NCBI GenBank assembly: GCA_003762615.1
Contig: RIAZ01000008.1
Coordinates: 62,001-126,000, forward strand
Direction of reading: 5' to 3'
Source of the DNA: Muribaculaceae bacterium Isolate-037 (Harlan)
GTDB taxonomy: Bacteria; Bacteroidota; Bacteroidia; Bacteroidales; Muribaculaceae
DNA length: 64,000 nt
In this document: in pieces, positions 44,076-53,376 of the stretch
How the letters are laid out: the number at the start of each line of letters is the position of its first letter
How positions within the stretch are numbered: position 1 is the first letter of the stretch
The notes under the pieces: model-generated
What the model was told of the DNA's origin: nothing
Seen by the model: only the letters and a program-made list of their open reading frames with translations
Databases searched by the model: none
Position numbers and translations under genes: made by a program

Positions 44076-44706
44076 GGATTTTGTCAGGCTTGAAGGGGTT
44101 CGCTCGGCACGTCTGGTGGTAATTGCAAGCGAAGGGAGATGCACAGAGGCTATCTATTTCGCAGAAGTGAAAAACAGACTCTGTGCACCTAATGTGCATA
44201 TTGAAATCCTGAATCGAGATTCTAACGAATCATCCCCCGAAAGCGTTCACAAGCAGATTACCGACTTCATGAGAGAATATAACATTGAAGATGATGATGA
44301 ACTTTGGCTGGTTATTGACCGTGACCGCTGGCATGAGGCTATGCTTTCAAGAATTGCTCAACTTTGTTATCAAAATACCCACCTGCATTTTTGTATGAGC
44401 AATCCATGCTTTGAATTATGGCTACTTCTACATCTGGAGGATGTGACGGAATATGATGACGATACTTTTACACAACTTATTAAAAACAAGAAGAGTAAAT
44501 CAGGGGTTCCATGGCTGAAACAGCGTATGCGCAATTTGCTGGGTTCTTATTCCGAATCTAATTACGAAGCCTGTCATCTGATTCCCTTTGCTCCATTGGC
44601 GATGAAACGCGCAAGAGCATTAGATGCTAATCCACAAGACCGTTGGCCACAAAGCATCGGTACACGTGTCTATCTGCTTATGGATAGCATTACAACAAAA
44701 AGATAA
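44062..44706 (+). CDS. RloB-domain protein (AbiLii-like)
   Basis: A 214-residue protein with the RloB layout: VVIASEGRCTEAIYF near the N-terminus (Glu24, Glu29), LWLVIDRDRW (Asp86, Asp88) and SNPCFELWLLLHL (about 113-125). The Glu plus DxD arrangement resembles a Toprim-type metal site, so a nuclease-like activity is plausible but unproven. I choose the ATG at 44062; a GTG at 44059 is next to it. It is the probable effector of the AbiL-like pair. About 250 bases of non-coding DNA follow before tRNA-Gly, with no further gene. Confidence 0.87.
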   Translation: MRKRKDFVRLEGVRSARLVVIASEGRCTEAIYFAEVKNRLCAPNVHIEILNRDSNESSPESVHKQITDFMREYNIEDDDELWLVIDRDRWHEAMLSRIAQLCYQNTHLHFCMSNPCFELWLLLHLEDVTEYDDDTFTQLIKNKKSKSGVPWLKQRMRNLLGSYSESNYEACHLIPFAPLAMKRARALDANPQDRWPQSIGTRVYLLMDSITTKR

Positions 44707-44914
44707 TAATGATGAATCCCGGCATTCTACATTGGCAGGATTTTACCCTCATAAAGAGAATTTATCGTGTAAAGGTACACCACAGATTGCTCCATATATA
44801 GGTAATATGTTCTTATATCTCGTCATTATATAGGCGTATGTTTCTATGTGCAAATATAGTCATTATTCCTAATATATAAACGGGTGGGATGCATAAATTG
44901 TCTGAAAGCAAAAA

Positions 44915-44945
44915 ATCAGGCAGCGACGTAAGCCGACTGCCTGAT
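44915..44945 (-). terminator. Terminator of tRNA-Gly
   Basis: ATCAGGCAG pairs with CTGCCTGAT, with TTTTTTGC following on the minus strand, 9 bases beyond the tRNA 3' end. Confidence 0.8.
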
Positions 44946-44953
44946 CATTCTGA

Positions 44954-45025
44954 GCGGTAAGCGAGGCTCGAACTCGTGACCCTCAGCTTGGGAAGCTGAT
45001 GCTCTACCAACTGAGCTATTACCGC
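44954..45025 (-). tRNA. tRNA-Gly (anticodon CCC)
   Basis: The minus strand folds as a full cloverleaf: acceptor GCGGTAA/TTACCGC, D-arm GCTCAGTTGGTAGAGC, anticodon stem TCAGC/GCTGA with loop TTCCCAA (anticodon CCC, glycine GGG codons), and T-loop TTCGAAC. The 3' CCA is not encoded, as is usual for many Bacteroidetes tRNAs. The T-stem has one mismatch at its base. It has its own terminator. Confidence 0.95.
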
Positions 45026-45107
45026 ATTTGCGCTGCAAATTTAATAAGAATATTTCGCTTATCCAAAATATTCTCCGTTTTTTTTATCGTGTTTCCTCTT
45101 TTTTTGC

Positions 45108-45115
45108 TAATTTTG
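45108..45115 (+). promoter_or_regulatory. Bacteroidetes -7 box for the GYF-domain operon
   Basis: TAATTTTG matches TAnnTTTG. A palindrome copy (45131-45150) lies directly downstream, inside the predicted leader. Confidence 0.45.
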
Positions 45116-45130
45116 CATCTCTCTCCTATA

Positions 45131-45150
45131 GAAGTTGTCTAAACTTCAAT
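45131..45150. repeat. GAAGTTTAGACAACTTC palindrome (copy 4)
   Basis: GAAGTTGTCTAAACTTCAAT: the perfect 17-base palindrome plus the shared CAAT flank. It lies about 16 bases after a -7 box, so it would be transcribed at the 5' end of the GYF operon message. Confidence 0.65.
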
Positions 45151-45241
45151 TGCCGGATATCTCAATCTCTCTGATAAGGCACCCATAATCAATGAAGTTT
45201 ATGCCGCTATTATAAGCATATATAATCAACACAATACGAAA

Positions 45242-46210
45242 ATGCAAGCTGAATATTATTTTGTCGTAAACGGTCAGCAACAAGGACCTTTCCCTAAAGA
45301 GGAGCTACGAAAATACAACATATCCCCCGACACTCTCGTATGGCGTGCCGGTATGACCAACTGGGTGAAGGCAACCGAACTTCCGGAACTTGCCGATCTT
45401 TTCGCCATCAATGTCGATGTCGTTGACAATCCTTCAAATTTCCAGACCGATGAGAACGTATCTCAGGATACTTCCGACAACAACTGGTTTGCAATGTTTG
45501 CCGGAAACAGATTCGGTCCCACTTCAATCAGTGCGCTCATCGCTAATGGTCTGACACGTGACACCCCCGTATGGCATCCCGGCATGAACGACTGGCAACC
45601 GGCTTATACCCAGACAGAGGTGATGACCGCTCTCAATCAGGTGCCCCCTACCGGTAATTCCTACGGACAACACCCCCCTTACTCGCAGCCAAACGGGTTC
45701 GCAAATAATCCGCAATATGGGCAACAGAATCCTTACGGGTATGGCTCTCAGACTCCCAACGGTTATCCGCAATATGGGCAATCCGCTGACAACAAGCCGA
45801 ATTTCGCGGCAAATCCACAATATAATTCCGGGCAAACCTACGGGCAAAATTATGGTCAGCAAAATTACGGGCAACAGAATTATGGTCAGAATTACGGGCA
45901 GCAGAATCCGAATCAGTTCGGCAACTCTTCCGCCTACACCAATTGGTTGCCTTTGGCAATTGTTGCCACGATACTCGGATTCCTATGCTCTTGCATAGGC
46001 GCGATATTCGGCATAATCGGAATAATCCAGGCGAACAAAGCAAACGGATTTTATGCCATAGGCAACGAATCAATGGGTAATCAGGCGAACAACACCGCTA
46101 AGACAATGACCATAATCGGATTTGTACTCGCAGGAATAGGACTGATCTCATCGATATTCTGGTTTAATTCCAGCAACAGGTTATTTGATCTCATCACATA
46201 TTCTATATGA
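45242..46210 (+). CDS. Double GYF_2-domain membrane protein with Q/N/G/Y-rich linker
   Basis: A 322-residue protein in three parts. Two GYF_2 domains occupy about 3-55 (YYFVVNGQQQGPFPKEELRK, VWRAGMTNWVKATELPEL) and 80-130 (WFAMFAGNRFGPTSISALIA, VWHPGMNDWQPAYTQ). A ~105-residue low-complexity linker of (Q)NYGQQ units follows. The C-terminus has two hydrophobic helices in a DUF4190-like layout (LPLAIVATILGFLCSCIGAI, TMTIIGFVLAGIGLIS). There is no signal peptide, so the GYF part faces the cytoplasm. GYF domains bind proline-rich peptides in eukaryotes; ligands in bacteria are unknown. The linker has a prion-like composition. It overlaps the next gene by 4 bases. Confidence 0.85.
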   Translation: MQAEYYFVVNGQQQGPFPKEELRKYNISPDTLVWRAGMTNWVKATELPELADLFAINVDVVDNPSNFQTDENVSQDTSDNNWFAMFAGNRFGPTSISALIANGLTRDTPVWHPGMNDWQPAYTQTEVMTALNQVPPTGNSYGQHPPYSQPNGFANNPQYGQQNPYGYGSQTPNGYPQYGQSADNKPNFAANPQYNSGQTYGQNYGQQNYGQQNYGQNYGQQNPNQFGNSSAYTNWLPLAIVATILGFLCSCIGAIFGIIGIIQANKANGFYAIGNESMGNQANNTAKTMTIIGFVLAGIGLISSIFWFNSSNRLFDLITYSI

Positions 46211-46791
46211 AGTATTATGCGATGATCGACGGCAAACGATACGGTCCCTATGAACTGGAGGAGCTCGCTAATGCCGGAGTGAGACCGGGCACCTATATAT
46301 GGTGTAAGGGGATGGATGATTGGGAGAAGGCGGAGGATGTAGCCGATGTGTGCCGGATGTTCCGCATCAGGCTGTATGATCTCATGCACCCATCGCAGTC
46401 AGCTCCCGCAGAGGAAGTTGATCCGTCTGAGATTAAGGATATACCATCTGCCGGTAATGATCAAGTAACGCCATCCGGCATGACTCGTTTTGATCGTGCC
46501 TTGAATGATGCCGGTGCTCCGCACCTACCATCTTTGGAAGAGATTGAAGAGCGCGACAACAACATTCCGCCCTCCCCATTTCTTCTTCCAATAGCAATCT
46601 TTGTCACAATCATCGGATTCATGCCTGCCGGAATCGTGGCAATAATCTATTCGATAAAGGCACGCAAGGCTTGGAATGACTCGCCCGGATCGAAGGAGGC
46701 GGGGCACTTCTGCCGCGCAGCGAAGATGTGGACAGGAATTGCCTTTTTCATCGGGATGATTCTGTATGCTTTCCTTTTCAGATTTTCTTAG
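46207..46791 (+). CDS. GYF_2 domain plus CD225/dispanin-like membrane protein
   Basis: A 194-residue protein, coupled (ATGA overlap) to the preceding one. One GYF_2 domain (YYAMIDGKRYGPYELEELAN, YIWCKGMDDWEKAEDV) is joined by an acidic/proline linker to a C-terminal two-helix unit, PSPFLLPIAIFVTIIGFMPA, GIVAIIYSIKARKAWNDS, then AGHFCRAAKMWTGIAFFIG. This second unit has the CD225/dispanin look (short hydrophobic helix, basic loop with conserved Ala/Tyr/Ser, second helix). Function unknown; a membrane-anchored peptide-binding or scaffold role is an inference. Confidence 0.8.
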   Translation: MKYYAMIDGKRYGPYELEELANAGVRPGTYIWCKGMDDWEKAEDVADVCRMFRIRLYDLMHPSQSAPAEEVDPSEIKDIPSAGNDQVTPSGMTRFDRALNDAGAPHLPSLEEIEERDNNIPPSPFLLPIAIFVTIIGFMPAGIVAIIYSIKARKAWNDSPGSKEAGHFCRAAKMWTGIAFFIGMILYAFLFRFS

Positions 46792-46846
46792 GATCTCTTG
46801 GACCTCTTAGACCTCTTGGACTTTTTTAGACTTCTTGGACTTCTAA

Positions 46847-46879
46847 AAAAAGCGAATAGGCTGGACCTATTCGCTTTTT
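46847..46879. terminator. Bidirectional terminator between GYF operon and secA
   Basis: A 14-base perfect stem AAAAAGCGAATAGG/CCTATTCGCTTTTT with a 5-base loop lies between two convergent genes. A run of imperfect GGACCTCTTA decamers (46790-46845) fills the space before it. Confidence 0.88.
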
Positions 46880-46909
46880 CTATTATTTTTATATCTGCTA
46901 TCGGGGAGA

Positions 46910-49900
46910 TTATTGCTGGTCTCTGCCGTGGCAGTTCTTGTATTTCTTGCCGCTGCCGCAAGGACAGGGATTATTACGTCCTACTTTCGGCTGTGCCTTC
47001 ATCGGTTGCTTCGGCTGCTCCTGCTGACGGTTGGTCTGGGCTGCCTGACGCTGTGCCGTCTCACCGGGGTAGCTGTCGCGGGTTGTGCTATAGTTTGCGT
47101 AAGGATTCGGCATTGTCTGAGATGTGTATTCCCTGCGTATCTCCTGCTGTGCGGCATGACGACGCTGTTCCTGTGCCTCTCTCGCTGCTGCCTCGGCTGC
47201 CTTTGCCTCGGCATAGTCGGGCACTGCCAGACGACCACGCATCAGGGTAGCCACCGACTTGGAGTTCATATCCCAAAGCATCTTCTTCCAAAGCTCGTAT
47301 GCCTCCAGTTTATAGATCACGAGAGGATCCTTCTGTTCGTAGGATGCATTCTGCACCGACTTGCGAAGCTCATCCATCTCGCGGAGCTGCTCCTGCCATG
47401 CCTTGTCGATTGACGAAAGAAGCACTGTCTTCTCCCACGCTTTCGTAAGGGCTGCACATCCGTTGTCGTATGCCTCCTTTATGTCGCAACGTATGTTGAA
47501 CATACGACGTCCGTCGGTCACGGGCACCCCCACAAGACCTGTGGCACCTCTCTCCTCTACAAATTCTTTTATATAGGGCATAGCACCCTCTGCCATCTTC
47601 TGCTTGTTGCGGGCATAAGTCTGCATGGCCGCCTCTGCAAGCCTATCAGTCATGACAGGGGCATCAAGCTTGGCATATTCCTCTTCCGTAAACGGCACCT
47701 CGATTGCAAGCGACTTGCGCACTGCCTCGTCAAACTCGCTGAATCCGCCATCGTAACGACGTGATGCGAGTTCAAGAGACGTCTCATAAATCATATTGGC
47801 AATATCCGTGCCGATACGTTCACCCTTGAGTGCGTTCTGACGACGACCATATACACCCTTTCTCTGGGCATTCATAACGTCGTCATATTCCACAAGGCGT
47901 TTACGGATACCGAAGTTATTCTCCTCGACGCGCTTCTGAGCATTCTCGATTGAACGGGTCACCATCTTGCTCTCGATCATATCGCCCTCCTGGAATCCGA
48001 GTCGGTCAAGAGTCTTGACGATACGCTCGTTGGCAAAGAGACGCATAACGGTGTCTTCAAACGACACGAAGAACACGGATGAACCCGGGTCGCCCTGACG
48101 TCCGGCACGTCCGCGGAGCTGACGGTCGACGCGACGTGACTCATGACGCTCTGTGCCGATGATTGCCAGACCGCCTGCGGCCTTCACTTCCGGCGACAGC
48201 TTGATGTCGGTGCCTCGACCTGCCATGTTGGTGGCAATGGTCACGGTGCCGGTCTTACCTGCCTGAGCCACAATCTCCGCCTCCTTCTGATGGTATTTGG
48301 CATTAAGCACCTGGTGAGGAATCTTGCGGAGCTGAAGCATCTTGGAAAGCAACTCGGAAATCTCCACCGACGTTGTGCCCACGAGCACAGGGCGTCCTGC
48401 CTTAACCATATCCTCAACCTCCTGGATAACGGCTGCATATTTCTCCTTCTTGGTGCGATATACACGGTCGTTCTGGTCGTTACGGATTACGGGGCGATTG
48501 GTAGGTATCTCAGTCACCTCAAGTTTATAGATATCGTAGAACTCTCCAGCCTCCGTCATTGCCGTACCGGTCATACCGGCAAGCTTACGGTACATACGGA
48601 AATAGTTCTGGAGTGTGATTGTTGCGTAGGTCTGTGTGGCAGCCTCAACCTTCACGCCCTCCTTAGCCTCGATAGCCTGGTGAAGACCGTCGCTATAACG
48701 ACGACCCTCCATGATACGTCCGGTCTGCTCATCGACAATCTTAATCTTATTGTCGTCGATCACGTATTCCACATCCTTGTCAAACAGGGTATATGCCTTC
48801 AGAAGCTGGTTGACGGTATGCACACGCTCCGCCTTGATGGAATAGTTCTGCAGAAGTGCATCCTTCTTCTCCTGATGTTCCTCCTTTGTGCCCTCCTCAT
48901 TCTCCACGGCTGAAAGCTGTGCGGCGATATCGGGAAGCACGAAGAACTCAGGGTCCTGAGTGGTGCCGGTCAGCACCTCGATACCCTTGTCGGTAAGTTC
49001 TATGCTATGGTTCTTCTCATCGATCACGAAGAAAAGCGGCTCAACAGCCTTCGGCATCTCGCGGTTGTTGTCTGCCATATACTTAGCCTCCACCTTCAGA
49101 AGAAGCTGCTTGATACCCTCCTCGCTGAGATAGCGGATAAGAGGATTATGCTTCGGCAGACCCTTATAGGCGCGGAATAGCGACAGTCCGCCATCCTCCA
49201 GAAGCTGATCGGCGGTAAGTGGTTTCTTACCCTCCTCCTTCTTGTCGAACTTCGCCACTTTCTCCGGGTCGCCGCTTGTGGCTGCTGCAATCTTATCCTT
49301 TGCCTCAAGCAGAAGACCCTGCACGAGCTTACGCTGTGCGTTGACAACCTTCTCCACATTCGGCTTGAAATCGTTGAACATCTGGTCGTCGCCCTTAGGC
49401 ACCGGACCGGATATAATCAACGGCGTGCGGGCATCATCGATAAGAACCGAGTCGACCTCATCGACAATGGCATAGTAATGTTCGTCACGCTGCACGAGAT
49501 CTGAGGTCTGTGTCGCCATGTTGTCGCGAAGATAGTCGAAACCGAACTCGTTGTTTGTGCCAAACGTAATGTCGCAACGATAGGCGCGACGACGTTCCTC
49601 CGAGTTAGGATCTGTCTTGTCGATACAATCTACGGTAAGACCATGGAACTGATAGAGAGGACCCATCCACTCCGAGTCACGTTTTGCAAGGTAGTCGTTG
49701 ACGGTCACCACGTGTACGCCCTCACCCGTCAGTGCGTTGAGGAACACAGGGAGTGTAGCCACGAGAGTCTTACCCTCACCGGTCGCCATCTCCGCAATGT
49801 TGTTAGAAGCCTTGTCGCCGTTCATTATGCCGTGGAGCACCATGCCGCCGATAAGCTGCACATCGTAGTGCACCATGTCCCAAGTCATCTGGTTGCCGCC

Positions 49901-50386
49901 GGCAAGCCAGCTTGTGCGATAGACAGCCTTGTCGCCTTGTATCGACACGAAATCCTTACCGGCAACGGCAAGATTGCGATCTGCCTCAGTGGCTGTCACC
50001 TCGATTGTGTCGTTCTGTGCGAAACGGCGTGCCGTCTCCTTCACCACGGCAAACACCTCCGGGAGCACCTCGTCAAGACGGCGTGCATACATCTTGAACA
50101 TCTCCTCGCGAAGCTCATCGATCTTCTTCCAATAAGGCTCACGCTTATCATATTCGAGAGTCTCAAGCTCGGTGCGGATCTCCGCCATCTTATCCTTATA
50201 CTCCTTTGCCTCGCCACGTATGCCATCGCGTATCACGTCGATTCTGCCGCGAAGTTCATCGTGTGAAAGCCCAGTCAGCTCATCGCTTATAGGGTTTATC
50301 TCTTTTTTGAGGCGATCCCAAAGAGGACGCACTGCGCGCTCGCTCTGATCGCCGAATATCTTTTTAAGTAGTCCGTTTAATCCCAT
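46910..50386 (-). CDS. secA: Preprotein translocase ATPase SecA
   Basis: The motor of Sec-dependent protein export. At 1158 residues it is longer than the ~900 of E. coli, normal for Bacteroidetes (inserts in the DEAD motor). Present: [20 protein letters not shown] (Walker A), DYLRDNMA, the [19 protein letters not shown]alker B region, [32 protein letters not shown], then helical scaffold domains. An Arg/Gln/Ala-rich linker and the zinc-binding SEC-C end [16 protein letters not shown] close it. Last gene of the minus-strand cluster; the preceding phosphatase gene ends 39 bases upstream. Confidence 0.98.
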   Translation of the reverse strand: MGLNGLLKKIFGDQSERAVRPLWDRLKKEINPISDELTGLSHDELRGRIDVIRDGIRGEAKEYKDKMAEIRTELETLEYDKREPYWKKIDELREEMFKMYARRLDEVLPEVFAVVKETARRFAQNDTIEVTATEADRNLAVAGKDFVSIQGDKAVYRTSWLAGGNQMTWDMVHYDVQLIGGMVLHGIMNGDKASNNIAEMATGEGKTLVATLPVFLNALTGEGVHVVTVNDYLAKRDSEWMGPLYQFHGLTVDCIDKTDPNSEERRRAYRCDITFGTNNEFGFDYLRDNMATQTSDLVQRDEHYYAIVDEVDSVLIDDARTPLIISGPVPKGDDQMFNDFKPNVEKVVNAQRKLVQGLLLEAKDKIAAATSGDPEKVAKFDKKEEGKKPLTADQLLEDGGLSLFRAYKGLPKHNPLIRYLSEEGIKQLLLKVEAKYMADNNREMPKAVEPLFFVIDEKNHSIELTDKGIEVLTGTTQDPEFFVLPDIAAQLSAVENEEGTKEEHQEKKDALLQNYSIKAERVHTVNQLLKAYTLFDKDVEYVIDDNKIKIVDEQTGRIMEGRRYSDGLHQAIEAKEGVKVEAATQTYATITLQNYFRMYRKLAGMTGTAMTEAGEFYDIYKLEVTEIPTNRPVIRNDQNDRVYRTKKEKYAAVIQEVEDMVKAGRPVLVGTTSVEISELLSKMLQLRKIPHQVLNAKYHQKEAEIVAQAGKTGTVTIATNMAGRGTDIKLSPEVKAAGGLAIIGTERHESRRVDRQLRGRAGRQGDPGSSVFFVSFEDTVMRLFANERIVKTLDRLGFQEGDMIESKMVTRSIENAQKRVEENNFGIRKRLVEYDDVMNAQRKGVYGRRQNALKGERIGTDIANMIYETSLELASRRYDGGFSEFDEAVRKSLAIEVPFTEEEYAKLDAPVMTDRLAEAAMQTYARNKQKMAEGAMPYIKEFVEERGATGLVGVPVTDGRRMFNIRCDIKEAYDNGCAALTKAWEKTVLLSSIDKAWQEQLREMDELRKSVQNASYEQKDPLVIYKLEAYELWKKMLWDMNSKSVATLMRGRLAVPDYAEAKAAEAAAREAQEQRRHAAQQEIRREYTSQTMPNPYANYSTTRDSYPGETAQRQAAQTNRQQEQPKQPMKAQPKVGRNNPCPCGSGKKYKNCHGRDQQ

Positions 50387-50425
50387 GGATTCTTATGTTT
50401 TTTCAATTGGTTGGTGTTTAGATGT

Positions 50426-52009
50426 TCACTTTTTGAGGTTGAGAGGCTTGGATGCGGATCCATTGGGTGAACGTATTCTCAGCACCTGAGTGACAGTGGG
50501 AGCCACGGCTGTCGCATCGACAGGGGTGCCTATTGTGACCGGCTCCACGTTTGGTCCCATGATAAACACGGGCGTCTGTACGAGTCCGGAGCGGATTACC
50601 TGTGTCTCATTGGGGAATTTCGTATCGTCCACTACCGACCAGCCGGCATTGAACTCCAATATCACATCGCCACCGGTCTTCGGGTCAGTGCCGAGACGCA
50701 TTGCCTCCATCGCCGGCAACGACGACGCCATTATGTCGCTCATTGTAAAGGCATCGCTGACGCCGCTCATCTGCACGAGAAAATCACGCGACGCCTCCGC
50801 CACTTCCTTGAGATCGAGTTTGCGCTCCTCTATCTGCTTGCGGTCAAGATAGACGTGTCCGCCACTGAACGTGTCGACATAATCACCGTTGCCATAGCGG
50901 GCGGCGAGATATGAATTAAGCAGCGACAATGCACGCTTTACAGAGAAGTAGCCTGTCGGAGTACGGTATTTAGCATCATCCTCCACTGCATCGTCGTAGT
51001 AGCCTGTAGAAGCCACGTAGACAAGGGTGTTGTTGAGACCGACGTATTTGTCGATTGCATCAAACAGACGTGACAACTGCCCGTCAAGACGCAGATAGCT
51101 GTCTTCAAGCTCCAGACGGAAATCCCCATCCTTCACGTATTTGTAGGGGGCGGCGGTATAGCCTATGTTGAGCATGTCGATAGCATCGCCACGGCTCCCT
51201 ATCTTCAGATCCCGAAGACAGGTTATCGCCACGTCTGTCACCTCTGTGTTGACCATCGGCGAGGAGATATACATGCGATACACGCTGCGGTCAGCCGTAG
51301 GGAAGGTATGCTTGAAATCAAGTATGCGTTTCTGTGCCGGCAGTCCCGGATATGTGGATAGCGGACGCGACGGCTTCCATTGCATCGTGTCGAGACGCGA
51401 CGTGATAGGGTCACTGTAGTTGCGCTGTGTCAGCTGCGACGGAGCCTCACGATAATACGTGGTGGTAGCCCATTTCCCGGTGTTGTCATTAATCCAGAAA
51501 GCCGACGTGCCGGCATGACCAGCCATGATGATTGACTGCTGCGGATCGGGGGATATGGAATAGACTGCCGCAAGTCCGGCTCCATCTATGGCTATCTCGT
51601 CGCTGATGGTAGACAGACGCAAACCGACGGGAGAATATGTCTCGGTCGTAAAATTACCGATCATGGTGGCATCCTGAAGTGCGGGCACCATGTCGCGCAC
51701 ATTGGGATCATACACCTTTGATGACGTGACCCCGTTATGGCGTGGATATCCCCCGGTGTAGATCATCGCGGTGCCGCTCACCTTGTCGAGTCCGTTCACC
51801 TTGAAATCCACATCCTTCAGGAAAGCCCCGTCTTTCATGAGCTTGTTAAACCCCTTTTCGCCAAAAAGGTTCTGTAGATATTCGATATAATCGGTGCGTA
51901 GCTGGTCTATCATGATCCCCACGACCAGTTTTGGACGCGAGGCATCAGCATAGAGCATCGTATTGATGCCCACAAGACCGCATATCACCGATGTAATCAG
52001 TCGATTCAT
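50426..52009 (-). CDS. Alkaline-phosphatase-superfamily phosphohydrolase (PafA-like)
   Basis: A 527-residue secreted metallo-phosphatase. After a signal peptide (ICGLVGINTMLYADA), the core starts with LVVGIMIDQLRTDYIEYLQ (first metal Asp). The nucleophile loop follows, VSGTAMIYTGGYPRHNGVTS, where a Thr and the later Asn match the Thr-type site of PafA/type-I phosphodiesterases rather than the Ser of E. coli PhoA. Late metal ligands lie in DEIAID and in the SGGHVY region. It should release phosphate from monoesters (or diesters) in the periplasm. Nine bases separate it from the DUF4105 gene; it is part of the asnS-secA run. Confidence 0.85.
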   Translation of the reverse strand: MNRLITSVICGLVGINTMLYADASRPKLVVGIMIDQLRTDYIEYLQNLFGEKGFNKLMKDGAFLKDVDFKVNGLDKVSGTAMIYTGGYPRHNGVTSSKVYDPNVRDMVPALQDATMIGNFTTETYSPVGLRLSTISDEIAIDGAGLAAVYSISPDPQQSIIMAGHAGTSAFWINDNTGKWATTTYYREAPSQLTQRNYSDPITSRLDTMQWKPSRPLSTYPGLPAQKRILDFKHTFPTADRSVYRMYISSPMVNTEVTDVAITCLRDLKIGSRGDAIDMLNIGYTAAPYKYVKDGDFRLELEDSYLRLDGQLSRLFDAIDKYVGLNNTLVYVASTGYYDDAVEDDAKYRTPTGYFSVKRALSLLNSYLAARYGNGDYVDTFSGGHVYLDRKQIEERKLDLKEVAEASRDFLVQMSGVSDAFTMSDIMASSLPAMEAMRLGTDPKTGGDVILEFNAGWSVVDDTKFPNETQVIRSGLVQTPVFIMGPNVEPVTIGTPVDATAVAPTVTQVLRIRSPNGSASKPLNLKK

Positions 52010-52017
52010 TTACTTTT

Positions 52018-53370
52018 TTACGATTTCTTCTTTATTGTTATTCCGCGAGCGGATCTACCCTTTCGCGTCGCAGGCGTTCTTACTGTGGAAGAAGACCGCC
52101 CATTATTATTATAACTATCTTTGTGGATGATTATTGCATAAGTGGCTGAAAGTATCAGCGTGATGCCTATAAGCGGGAAGATGGCAGGGTTGCCACTTTG
52201 CTGCATGAAGGGCCACACAAGCAACATACAGATGAGAGCAACTATGTCGCAATAAGCCATCGCCACCGCTGCCGGACGCAACGTGCGCCACCACACACAC
52301 AACCCGATCACCAGCTGAAGAGGATTGAGCCATATCAGAAGCATATTGGGCGATGTTGCCTCATGGCTTGATATAAACACCAGAAATGCCGTCAAAGTTC
52401 CCGTTAATCCCAAAAGAGTGAACCACAAGGAATATACCCATTTTATTATCCTATTGGTTTTCAAACTATAGGCAGCAAACACAATCGTCAGGACAAATAG
52501 TATCCATGCCACTGCCAATGGCGACAACCAAAAGGGAGTCGGACCGAGCGTCACGTCGCCGTCACCCTCATTGAGCACACGCGTGGCTTTCACGAGCCGT
52601 CGCCCGTCAGAGAGTCGCGCTGCTCCCGCCCTCTGCATCATTTCAACAGGCACAAACATCTCCTCGCGCCCGGTCACTCCATAGTCGATACCCGAACCCA
52701 AGGCAAGGTCGATACCAAACTGATACCACGGATAATTGCGGTTGTAGGCACGCATCTCATTACGGAACGTTCCGTAGGTGACGCTATCGGGATAGATCAC
52801 CCGCACATCGTCATAAGCGTCGTCGATCCGGTCAAGGATGCGCGTGGCACAGTTGTCCTTCACGTAGTTGTAGCGGTAGCGGCGATTCTGCGGCAACGCC
52901 TCTGTCTGGAGAAGTGCAAGAAGCCTGTGAGCCTCCTCAGGGGTAAGATTGAGATCCTGCTCCACCACTCTCGACCCACGTGAGACGTATTCCGGCATAA
53001 ACCATTCAAACGGATATCCGGCACACAGATAGTCGGTCTCCCCTTTCACAAACCGGTAGACGAAATTCGGCTCGCGGAAGTTGAACACTCCGTAGTTCCA
53101 CACAGAGTCTCTCCCCTCTCCTCTCACTCGGATAGCCTCATGACCGTAAAGTTCATATATTTCCGGACCGGGATAACACGTGATAAGGCTGACCGTCAAA
53201 GGCGAATCGGCTTCTCCGGCAGACTTGGCACGGGGCATATCTCCGGCAGTGACGGCAGTGGCGGGAAGCCACGACAACGCCATGACAATAAGTATTGCCA
53301 TGGCGCCCGTGATCGTTCGATATATTGACTTTAGTATCAATTCATGCAAGGATTTATGCATTGCAATCAT
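52018..53370 (-). CDS. DUF4105 (Lnb N-terminal-like) membrane protein
   Basis: A 450-residue envelope protein: signal/anchor helix (about 18-40), a periplasmic DUF4105 domain (about 55-260) with VSLITCYPGPEIYELYGHEA, FNFREPNFVYRFVKGETDY and YNYVKDNCATRILDRID, then four to five C-terminal helices and a basic Ser/Arg tail. The N-terminal family is named for lacto-N-biosidase-like proteins but has cysteine/histidine features recalling NlpC-type hydrolases (HxA...DNCAT); enzymatic function is unproven. Its start lies 6 bases after the asnS stop. Confidence 0.85.
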   Translation of the reverse strand: MIAMHKSLHELILKSIYRTITGAMAILIVMALSWLPATAVTAGDMPRAKSAGEADSPLTVSLITCYPGPEIYELYGHEAIRVRGEGRDSVWNYGVFNFREPNFVYRFVKGETDYLCAGYPFEWFMPEYVSRGSRVVEQDLNLTPEEAHRLLALLQTEALPQNRRYRYNYVKDNCATRILDRIDDAYDDVRVIYPDSVTYGTFRNEMRAYNRNYPWYQFGIDLALGSGIDYGVTGREEMFVPVEMMQRAGAARLSDGRRLVKATRVLNEGDGDVTLGPTPFWLSPLAVAWILFVLTIVFAAYSLKTNRIIKWVYSLWFTLLGLTGTLTAFLVFISSHEATSPNMLLIWLNPLQLVIGLCVWWRTLRPAAVAMAYCDIVALICMLLVWPFMQQSGNPAIFPLIGITLILSATYAIIIHKDSYNNNGRSSSTVRTPATRKGRSARGITIKKKS

Positions 53371-53376
53371 TCGAGA

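Noticed and set aside
42732..44706. ATPase pair as a PARIS (AriA/AriB) system
   Set aside because: The second protein has the RloB pattern (ASEGxxTE, NPCFELWLLLH) rather than the DUF4435 pattern of AriB; AbiL-like fits better.
42541..45025. A complete integrative island between the structured element and tRNA-Gly
   Set aside because: No integrase, relaxase or direct repeat of the tRNA 3' end was found; only the two defence genes lie there.
48143..48913. Long open frame antisense to secA
   Set aside because: Same reason: composition dictated by the secA coding strand, no recognisable motif.
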